A DNA stretch of 64,000 nt from Rikenellaceae bacterium (GTDB taxonomy: Bacteria > Bacteroidota > Bacteroidia > Bacteroidales > Rikenellaceae): contig SUZC01000001.1 of the NCBI GenBank assembly GCA_015060165.1, positions 186,001-250,000 of the forward strand, written 5' to 3'. The translations under genes and the position numbers were made by a program. Numbering within the stretch: the stretch's first letter is position 1; each line of letters starts with the position of its first letter. This document shows positions 57,815-64,000 of the stretch, in pieces. Under the pieces are notes generated by a model that was not told the DNA's origin, made no database searches, and worked only from the letters and a program-made list of their open reading frames with translations.

Positions 57815-60439
57815 ATGGTAGCAGACAAGTACACACCACAAGATATTGAATCGAAGTGGTATGAGTATTGGATTGAGAACAAACTTTTCCACTCGGAGCC
57901 CGATGCTCGCGAGCCTTACACAATAGTTATCCCACCCCCCAACGTTACGGGTATGTTACATATGGGCCATATGCTCAACAACACATTGCAAGACGTATTG
58001 ATGCGTCGTGCTCGCCAAATGGGCAAGAATGCCTGCTGGGTGCCAGGCACCGACCACGCATCAATCGCCACTGAGGCAAAGGTGGTTGCAAAGCTCGCTG
58101 CTGAGGGTATCAACAAAGCTGACCTTACACGCGAGGAGTTTTTGGCTCACGCTTGGGAGTGGAAGGAGAAGCACGGAGGTATCATCCTAAAACAGTTGCG
58201 CAAATTGGGCGCATCGTGCGACTGGGATCGCACCTGCTTTACCATGGACGAGGCCCGCACCGAGAGTGTAATCAGAGTATTCTGCGATCTCTACCGCAAG
58301 GGTAAGATTTATCGCGGTGTAAGAATGGTCAATTGGGACCCATCAGCCAAGACTGCTCTCTCGGATGAGGAGGTAATCTACAAGGAGTCGCAGGGTAAGC
58401 TCTACTACTTGCGTTATATGGTGGAGGGCTCAGACCGATATTTGGTTGTTGCAACTACCCGCCCTGAGACAATCTTAGGCGATACTGCCGTATGCCTCAA
58501 CCCCAACGATGAGCGTTACAAGGATATCCCTGAGGGTGCCCGCGTAATTGTGCCACTCGTAGGTCGCTCAATTCCTATCATTCGTGATGAGTATGTTGAC
58601 ATTGAGTTTGGTACTGGTGTATTGAAGGTTACTCCTGCCCACGATGTAAACGACTATATGTTGGGCGAAAAGTACAACTTGGAGTCAATCGACATCTTCA
58701 ACGACGATGGCACAATCAACGACAAGGTTGGAATGTATGTTGGCATGGAGCGTTTCGAGTGCCGCAAGGTTATCGAGGGCGACTTGCAGGCCGCAGGCTT
58801 GATGGAAAAGGTAGAGGCCTACACCAACAACGTGGGTTACTCGGAGCGTACCGGCGTAGCAATCGAGCCAAAACTCTCGATGCAGTGGTTTATGTCGATG
58901 AAGGAGATTGCCGAGCCTGCAACTAAGGCTGTATTGGAGGACGCCATTAAGTTCATCCCTGCAAAATACAAGAACACATATCGTCACTGGATGGAGAATA
59001 TCAAGGATTGGTGTATCTCTCGCCAATTGTGGTGGGGTCAGCGTATCCCTGCATACTACTTGCCACAGGGTGGCTACGTGATTGCAGAGACTCCCGAAAA
59101 GGCTTTGGAGGCTGCTCGCGAGAAGTCGGGCAACGCAGATTTGCAGATGAGCGACCTTCGCCAGGACGAGGATGTACTCGACACTTGGTTCTCATCATGG
59201 TTGTGGCCTATCTCGGTATTCGACGGTATCCGTAACCCAGACAACGAGGATATCAAATACTATTATCCCACAAGCGACCTTATTACCGGTCCGGATATCA
59301 TCTTCTTCTGGGTAGCTCGTATGATTATGGCCGGTTATGAGTATCGTGGTGAGAAGCCATTTGGAAATGTATACTTCACAGGTATTGTTCGCGACAAGTT
59401 GGGTCGCAAGATGTCGAAGCAGTTGGGTAACTCTCCTGATCCACTCGATTTGATCGCTAAATATGGTGCTGACGGTATGCGTGTAGCGATGATGCTCTCA
59501 TCGTCGGCTGGTAATGACGTGATGTTCGACGAGGCTCTTTGCGAGCAGGGTCGTAACTTCGGCAACAAAATTTGGAATGCATATCGTTTGATTAGCGGCT
59601 GGAACATAGATGAGAATCTAGAGCAGAGCGACAACAACCGCTTATCGGTTGAGTGGTTTGGCCACACACTCTCGAAAGCTATTGCCGAGATTGACGACAA
59701 CTTCGCATCATACCGTATTTCAGAGGCATTTATGCGTATCTATAAGCTCTTCTGGGACGATTTCAGCGGCTGGTACCTGGAGATGGTAAAACCTGCATAC
59801 CAGCAGCCTACAGACAAGGCTACAATGGAGGCTACACGTCACTATTTCGACCTTTTGATGCGTCTTATCCACTCGTTTATGCCATTCGTAACAGAGGAGA
59901 TTTGGCAGGACTTGGCCGAGCGCAAGGCTGGCGAGTCTATTATGTATGCTCCAATGCCTAAGGCCGAGCAGGTTAATGAGGCTCTATTGGCTCGATTTGA
60001 GCTTGCAAAAGAGGCTATTACAGGTGTACGCAACATTCGTAAGCAGAAGAACATCGCACAGAAGAACCAGTTACAGCTCAACGTAATTGCCGACGATAAT
60101 TACCCCGCAGAGTATGCTCCTGTGATTGCAAAGATTTGTAATCTCTCAGCAATTGAAGCTATCGCAGAGAAAGACCCAATGGCTGATGCGTTTATCGTAA
60201 AGACCACACAGTACTTCGTTCCTATGGGCGAGCAGATTGATGTGGAGGCCGAGACTAAAAAGCTCAATGATGAACTCACATATTTGGAGGGATTCCTGGC
60301 AAGCGTAATGAAGAAGCTCTCGAATGAGCGATTCGTAAGTTCTGCCCCCGAAAAGGTTGTTGCCAACGAGTATGCGAAGAAGGCTGATGCCGAGGCTAAA
60401 ATTGCTGCTATAAAGGAGCGTTTGGAGGCTTTGAAATAG
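57815..60439 (+). CDS. valS: Valyl-tRNA synthetase
   Basis: 874 residues, normal length. The class I HIGH signature is [17 protein letters not shown] (HMGH near 46-50) and the KMSKS loop is [16 protein letters not shown] near 531. The CP1 editing domain has [13 protein letters not shown]. The C-terminal 65 residues are a coiled coil ([17 protein letters not shown]...). It charges tRNA-Val. An earlier in-frame start is not present; the ATG follows an A-rich leader without a Shine-Dalgarno, as in the other genes. Confidence 0.98.
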   Translation: MVADKYTPQDIESKWYEYWIENKLFHSEPDAREPYTIVIPPPNVTGMLHMGHMLNNTLQDVLMRRARQMGKNACWVPGTDHASIATEAKVVAKLAAEGINKADLTREEFLAHAWEWKEKHGGIILKQLRKLGASCDWDRTCFTMDEARTESVIRVFCDLYRKGKIYRGVRMVNWDPSAKTALSDEEVIYKESQGKLYYLRYMVEGSDRYLVVATTRPETILGDTAVCLNPNDERYKDIPEGARVIVPLVGRSIPIIRDEYVDIEFGTGVLKVTPAHDVNDYMLGEKYNLESIDIFNDDGTINDKVGMYVGMERFECRKVIEGDLQAAGLMEKVEAYTNNVGYSERTGVAIEPKLSMQWFMSMKEIAEPATKAVLEDAIKFIPAKYKNTYRHWMENIKDWCISRQLWWGQRIPAYYLPQGGYVIAETPEKALEAAREKSGNADLQMSDLRQDEDVLDTWFSSWLWPISVFDGIRNPDNEDIKYYYPTSDLITGPDIIFFWVARMIMAGYEYRGEKPFGNVYFTGIVRDKLGRKMSKQLGNSPDPLDLIAKYGADGMRVAMMLSSSAGNDVMFDEALCEQGRNFGNKIWNAYRLISGWNIDENLEQSDNNRLSVEWFGHTLSKAIAEIDDNFASYRISEAFMRIYKLFWDDFSGWYLEMVKPAYQQPTDKATMEATRHYFDLLMRLIHSFMPFVTEEIWQDLAERKAGESIMYAPMPKAEQVNEALLARFELAKEAITGVRNIRKQKNIAQKNQLQLNVIADDNYPAEYAPVIAKICNLSAIEAIAEKDPMADAFIVKTTQYFVPMGEQIDVEAETKKLNDELTYLEGFLASVMKKLSNERFVSSAPEKVVANEYAKKADAEAKIAAIKERLEALK

Positions 60440-60470
60440 AGAGTAGGACAACTACATATTTTCAGTAAAC

Positions 60471-60508
60471 CCATTGAGGGTGTCACGACAACCGGCACCC
60501 TCGAATGG
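60471..60508 (+). other. Hairpin between valS and rnhA without a U-tract
   Basis: Stem CCATT-GAGGGTG (60471-60482) with CACCCTC-G-AATGG (60496-60508, one bulged G) and a 13-base loop. The next bases (TGGTAATTTG) have only three T, so it is at best a weak terminator; it may be a processing or stabilising site upstream of rnhA. Confidence 0.45.
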
Positions 60509-60528
60509 TGGTAATTTGCGCAGATAGT

Positions 60529-60987
60529 ATGGCAGATGTTACTATATATACCGATGGAGCAGCACAGGGCAATCCTGGACGTGGAGGTTATGGCATTGTA
60601 TTGATGTCGGGACCTCACCGCAAAGAGTTATCACAAGGATTTCGCCTTACTACCAACAACCGTATGGAGCTGATGGCAGTATGTGTTGCGTTGGAAGCGC
60701 TGAAATTCGACGGCTGTAATGTCACCATCTACTCCGATTCGAAGTATGTGGTCGATGCGGTGAATCAGCGCTGGGTATTCGGTTGGGAAAGAAAAGGCTT
60801 TGCCGGAAAGAAGAACCCTGATCTCTGGGGTCGTTTTCTGAGAGTGTATCGTCGCCACAAAGTACAATTTGTATGGGTAAAAGGCCACGCCTCGACTGTT
60901 GAGAACAACCGTTGTGATGAGTTGGCAGTGGCTGCTGCAAATAGTGGTAACCTATTGGAAGATACGGGTTATACGCCAGAACAATAA
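60529..60987 (+). CDS. rnhA: Ribonuclease HI
   Basis: 152 residues from the ATG at 60529; the frame open from 60505 overlaps the hairpin. Cleaves the RNA strand of RNA:DNA hybrids. The DEDD residues are Asp9 in YTDGAAQGNPGRGGYG, Glu in NNRMELMAV near residue 47, Asp in YSDSKYVVDAV near 68, and Asp in NNRCDELAV near 131. The length is the bacterial type I normal, without an added hybrid-binding domain. It is followed 27 bases later by a metallo-beta-lactamase-fold gene. Confidence 0.96.
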   Translation: MADVTIYTDGAAQGNPGRGGYGIVLMSGPHRKELSQGFRLTTNNRMELMAVCVALEALKFDGCNVTIYSDSKYVVDAVNQRWVFGWERKGFAGKKNPDLWGRFLRVYRRHKVQFVWVKGHASTVENNRCDELAVAAANSGNLLEDTGYTPEQ

Positions 60988-61014
60988 TTGTCCACACTGA
61001 ATCGACAGCTGAAG

Positions 61015-61812
61015 ATGAGTAACGATAAACATATAAAACTCACATTCTTAGGAACAGGTACTTCGCAAGGAGTACCCGCCATAGGATGCCGATGTAGAGT
61101 GTGTTGCTCAACAGACTGTCGCGACAATAGACTACGCACCTCGGCCATGGTCGAGATTGAGGATTGCCGTATCGTAATAGATGCCGGCCCGGATTTTCGA
61201 CAACAGATGCTACGTACCGGCGCAAGGCATATCGATGCTATTCTACTCACACACGAGCACAAAGACCATACGGGTGGATTGGACGATGTTAGAGCTTTTA
61301 ATTTTGTAGACTACCCGACAGCAATTCATCCCGTGGATATTTATGCCACACACCGGACAATAGAGGCCGTAAGACGCGATTTTGCATACGCTTTTGTCGA
61401 AAACAAATACCGAGGAGTCCCTGAGATGCGCCTACATAAAATTGAGCCCAGCGAATCGTTCAGAGTAAAAGAGGTAGAGATTATTCCAATAAACGGCAAA
61501 CACTCCGACAGATTTGAGGTTACGGGATACCGTATAGGCAGATTGGCGTACCTTACCGATTTTAAACAGATAGATGATAGCGAAATCGAAAAACTGCAAG
61601 GCGTAGATACTCTTGTTGTTAATGCACTGCGATTTGCGCCCCACTACTCGCACTTCAACGTAGATGAGGCTTTGGAGCTAATCGGCAAAGTTGCGCCCCG
61701 CAGAGCCTATCTGACACATATGTCACACGAAATAGGACTCTACGCCACGACCAATCCGAGCCTTCCTGAAGGGGTAAGCCTGGCATACGACAGATTAGAG
61801 ATAGAGATATAA
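61015..61812 (+). CDS. PhnP-like metallo-beta-lactamase-fold hydrolase
   Basis: 265 residues from the ATG at 61015; a TTG at 60988 is unlikely. The zinc signature HEHKDHTGGLDD is near residue 79, and GTGTSQGVPAIGCRCRVC (Cys-rich) opens the protein, as in PhnP phosphodiesterases. HMSHEIGLY near the C-terminus supplies further His ligands. PhnP splits cyclic ribose phosphates; in Bacteroidota without phn genes, the family is thought to act on other nucleotide or phosphodiester substrates. No phn genes are nearby. Confidence 0.85.
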   Translation: MSNDKHIKLTFLGTGTSQGVPAIGCRCRVCCSTDCRDNRLRTSAMVEIEDCRIVIDAGPDFRQQMLRTGARHIDAILLTHEHKDHTGGLDDVRAFNFVDYPTAIHPVDIYATHRTIEAVRRDFAYAFVENKYRGVPEMRLHKIEPSESFRVKEVEIIPINGKHSDRFEVTGYRIGRLAYLTDFKQIDDSEIEKLQGVDTLVVNALRFAPHYSHFNVDEALELIGKVAPRRAYLTHMSHEIGLYATTNPSLPEGVSLAYDRLEIEI

Positions 61813-61832
61813 GAATAATAAAACATACTACT

Positions 61833-62651
61833 ATGAGTAACAAACTTAATGGCAAAGTTGTAGTTATCACGGGTGCTTCATCAGGTATCGGTGAGGCTAT
61901 GGCTCGCGAATATGCTGCTATGGGAGCTAAGGTTGTTCTTGGCGCTCGTCAAGGCGATAAACTAGAAGCTATTTGCAAGGAGATTACATCGAAAGGTGGG
62001 AAAGCCGTATGGAGTGCAACCGATGTAACAAAAGTCGAGGATTGCGAGCGATTAATCAATACTGCCGTAGAGACCTTTGGAGGCATCGACGTAATGATTT
62101 GCAATGCAGGAATCTCGATGCGTGCTCTGTTCGACGATTTGGATTTGAGCGTGCTACACCGTCTGATGGACGTAAATTTCTGGGGAACGGTATACTGTAC
62201 TAAATTTGCACTCCCCTACTTGCAGCGCTCGAAGGGCTCTCTCGTGGGCATCTCATCGGTGGCAGGCATCCATGGTTTGCCGGGACGCACAGGTTATTCA
62301 GCATCGAAATTTGCAATGACAGGATTCTTGGAGACAATCCGCGTGGAGAACTTGAAGAAGGGTCTACATGTTATGGTTGCTTGTCCAGGATTCACTGCAT
62401 CGAACGTACGTTTCTCAGCACTCACGGCCGATGGCTCGCAGCAAGGTTCTACACCACGCGAGGAGGGCAAGATGATGACAGCCGAGCAGGTCGCTCACAT
62501 CGTAGCCAAAGGTATTGCTCGCAGAAAGCGTTTATGCTTGATGGAAATCGAGGGTCGAGCAACTCACTTTGTAAAGAAGTTTGCGCCAGGTATTGTCGAC
62601 AAGTTATTCTATTACGTGATGTCGAAGGAGCCAGATTCTCCATTCAAATAA
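61833..62651 (+). CDS. Short-chain dehydrogenase/reductase
   Basis: 272 residues. Cofactor loop VVITGASSGIGEAMAREYAAMGAKVV near residue 8-33 (TGxxxGIG), NAG motif MICNAGISM near 88-96, active site SSVAGIHGLPGRTGYSASKFA (Ser near 142, Tyr-x-x-x-Lys near 156-160). Classical SDR layout, but the C-terminus (KKFAPGIVDKLFYYVMSK) is like the DHRS7B-type or short-chain alcohol dehydrogenases seen in Bacteroidota. It lies 20 bases after the hydrolase and 25 bases before the acyltransferase. Substrate unknown. Confidence 0.9.
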   Translation: MSNKLNGKVVVITGASSGIGEAMAREYAAMGAKVVLGARQGDKLEAICKEITSKGGKAVWSATDVTKVEDCERLINTAVETFGGIDVMICNAGISMRALFDDLDLSVLHRLMDVNFWGTVYCTKFALPYLQRSKGSLVGISSVAGIHGLPGRTGYSASKFAMTGFLETIRVENLKKGLHVMVACPGFTASNVRFSALTADGSQQGSTPREEGKMMTAEQVAHIVAKGIARRKRLCLMEIEGRATHFVKKFAPGIVDKLFYYVMSKEPDSPFK

Positions 62652-62676
62652 GAGTAACCTAAAAATATTATAAGCT

Positions 62677-63798
62677 ATGAAGAAACGTTTGGAATCGTTG
62701 GATGTTCTACGTGGTGCCGACCTCTTTTTCCTCGTAGCCTTAGGCCCTATTATGGGTCGCATTGCTTCGGCAGCTGATGCCGAGTGGCTCAACAAAGGCA
62801 TGTGGATATTCCACCACGTCAAATGGGAGGGCTTCTCGCCCTGGGATATGATTATGCCACTCTTTATGTTTATGGCTGGCGCAACAATCCCATTTGCTAT
62901 GGAGCGCTACCGTCGCGAGGGCAACAAGAAATTGGCTTTGTGGCGCATCGCACGTCGTGTGATTGTGCTATGGATTTTCGGAATGATGTGCCAGGGAAAT
63001 CTGCTGGCGCTCGACCCAAATCGAATATACCTATATACAAATACTCTTCAAGCCATTGCCGTTGGTTATGCCGCAGCAGCCGTGATGTTTCTATTCACAA
63101 AGTTGCGCACGCAGATAATAGCGGCAGTATTGCTCTTGTTGGCATATTGGGCTGCGATGGAGTTTATATCGGTTGATGGCTACGGAGGTGGAAATTACAC
63201 TCCCGACGGGAACCTTGCCGAGTGGATTGACCGTGCTGTATTGGGTCGCTATCGTGACCACGCAGGGGTGGAGAATGGAGTTGTGGTATTTAACGAGTGG
63301 TATCGCTACACGTGGATTCTCAGCTCACTGACCTTCGCCGTAACAGGACTCTGCGGAATGTTCGCCGGTACTATAACAAAGAGCCAGATGGCCGAGAAAC
63401 GCAAGCTATTGTGGTTATTTGCAGGTGGTGCAGCGATGGTGGCAGTGTCGCTTATTTGGAGCATCTGGATGCCTATAATCAAGACTATATGGACCTCATC
63501 TATGGCGTTGTTTGCAGCAGGTGTGTCGTTCATTCTTTTGGGCGTAGCCTATTACTTTGTTGACTACAAAGGCTACCGCAAAAACATCACTTGGCTCAAG
63601 GTGTATGGTATGAACTCGATAGCTGCATATATGCTCACTCAAATTGTGAATTTCAGAGGCGTAGCGAAGTCGCTTTTCTTTGGACTGGAGCAGTATATGG
63701 GCGACTGGTACAACGTGCTGATTACCCTATCGCAGGTCAGTATAATATATCTTATTCTTTACGCAATGTATCGCAAGAAGATTTTCCTAAAGGCGTAA
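62677..63798 (+). CDS. DUF5009/HGSNAT-like membrane acyltransferase
   Basis: 373 residues, about ten hydrophobic helices. The N-terminus is KRLESLDVLRGADLFFLVALGPIM with LDVLRGxD, then IFHHVKWEGFSPWDMIMPLFMFMAGATIPFAMERYRR. These are the marks of the heparan-alpha-glucosaminide N-acetyltransferase-like family (YeiB/DUF5009). The His in FHHV may be the acetyl-carrying residue, as in HGSNAT. The protein would pass acetyl groups across the inner membrane to sugars or envelope glycans. Last gene of the run; a terminator follows 42 bases later. Confidence 0.88.
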   Translation: MKKRLESLDVLRGADLFFLVALGPIMGRIASAADAEWLNKGMWIFHHVKWEGFSPWDMIMPLFMFMAGATIPFAMERYRREGNKKLALWRIARRVIVLWIFGMMCQGNLLALDPNRIYLYTNTLQAIAVGYAAAAVMFLFTKLRTQIIAAVLLLLAYWAAMEFISVDGYGGGNYTPDGNLAEWIDRAVLGRYRDHAGVENGVVVFNEWYRYTWILSSLTFAVTGLCGMFAGTITKSQMAEKRKLLWLFAGGAAMVAVSLIWSIWMPIIKTIWTSSMALFAAGVSFILLGVAYYFVDYKGYRKNITWLKVYGMNSIAAYMLTQIVNFRGVAKSLFFGLEQYMGDWYNVLITLSQVSIIYLILYAMYRKKIFLKA

Positions 63799-63839
63799 TA
63801 CGATTCACAAAAAAAATAGTGGTAGCAATGCCAAAAGAA

Positions 63840-63871
63840 AACCCCCGAAGTTGTAATCAACTCGGGGGTTA
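63840..63871. terminator. Bidirectional terminator before the right edge
   Basis: Stem AACCCCCGA-AGTTG (63840-63853) with CAACT-CGGGGGTT (63858-63870), one bulged base, 4-base loop; the genes on each side converge. Confidence 0.83.
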
Positions 63872-63892
63872 GTTTATTTACTGGTAGGTTGA

Positions 63893-64000
63893 CTATTTTG
63901 TAGCACTCTCCAAACGCTTCATCATAACAAACATAAAGAGTGCTGAGATCAAACAGAGAGCGATAAATACCGACCATACGAGCCACAATGGAAGACCTCC
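63893..64000 (-). CDS. 3' end of a membrane protein, running off the right edge
   Basis: The last 35 residues of a minus-strand gene: GGLPLWLVWSVFIALCL and ISALFMFVMMKRLESATK, ended by TAG at 63893-63895. One hydrophobic helix is followed by a short basic tail, the shape of the last helix of a multi-helix transporter (MFS- or nucleoside-permease-like). Only the C-terminus is visible, so the family is not assigned. The frame is open to the edge without a stop. Confidence 0.7.
   Translation of the reverse strand, partial: GGLPLWLVWSVFIALCLISALFMFVMMKRLESATK

Noticed and set aside
1..64000. CRISPR arrays, insertion sequences, prophage, tRNA or rRNA genes
   Set aside because: No direct-repeat arrays, transposase or integrase motifs, tRNA cloverleaf ends or rRNA-like stretches were seen while reading; a tRNA scan would settle tRNA absence.

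Overview
This window is 64 kb of a Bacteroidales chromosome; Rikenellaceae (Alistipes-like) is my best guess. The evidence is: promoters of the Bacteroidota type (-7 element TAnnTTTG with TTG or TTTG about 19-22 bases upstream) in many intergenic gaps; almost no Shine-Dalgarno sequences; a long NusB of 312 aa; many families typical of the phylum (DUF4251, DUF1573, DUF4919, DUF4855, DUF5106, DUF1080, HU-CCDC81, BlaR-TonB fusions, GH92); and many SPII lipoprotein signals. The genus is inference. I see no rRNA, tRNA, CRISPR array, insertion sequence, phage or integrase. It reads as core chromosome with small accessory islands.

Layout. 1-5.3 kb (+): the 3' part of an AddA/RecB-type helicase-nuclease, then an exporter ABC protein, an HprK-like P-loop kinase, a SipW-like S26 peptidase and ispF. 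5.3-12.1 kb (-): two tandem DUF4251 proteins, uvrA, a TauE/SafE permease, a methyltransferase and cvfB. 12.2-17.5 kb (-): GH92 and GH106-like glycoside hydrolases. 17.7-19.6 kb (+): nusB, a DUF1573 lipoprotein, yajC. 19.8-22.6 kb (-): reverse rubrerythrin, sialidase, DUF5106 thioredoxin-like lipoprotein. 22.8-24.9 kb (+): tandem DUF4855 lipoproteins. 25.0-26.9 kb (-): purA and a small acidic conserved protein. 27.0-32.2 kb (+): ligA, dapA, DUF4919, clostripain-family peptidase. 32.3-39.6 kb: a pseudouridine synthase with a long disordered N-terminus (-), a MATE exporter (+), a thioredoxin lipoprotein (-), and a BlaI/BlaR-like pair (-).

39.7-55.8 kb is a long run of minus-strand genes. Its envelope module is HU-CCDC81, a sigma-54 activator, lptE, a small protein and secG. 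Next come rpsU, a helix-hairpin-helix protein, a UbiD decarboxylase, a Gfo/Idh/MocA oxidoreductase, ApbE, a small membrane protein and a double-DUF1080 lipoprotein. The run ends (upstream) with kdsD-kdsA-kdsB and lon. 56.3-63.8 kb (+): nhaD, valS, rnhA, a metallo-beta-lactamase-fold hydrolase, a short-chain dehydrogenase and a DUF5009-type acyltransferase. The window closes in the 3' end of a membrane protein on the minus strand.

The parts most worth a second look are: (1) the exporter/HprK-like kinase/Ser-His S26 peptidase trio, which resembles a peptide maturation and export module with no visible precursor; (2) the BlaI plus M56-peptidase/double-TonB pair with palindromes over its own promoter; (3) the tandem DUF4855 lipoproteins, candidate uncharacterised glycan enzymes; (4) the Gfo/Idh - ApbE - membrane peptide - DUF1080 cluster, which fits a 3-keto-glycoside route; and (5) a 12-bp inverted repeat whose arm is the start codon region of a DUF4251 gene.
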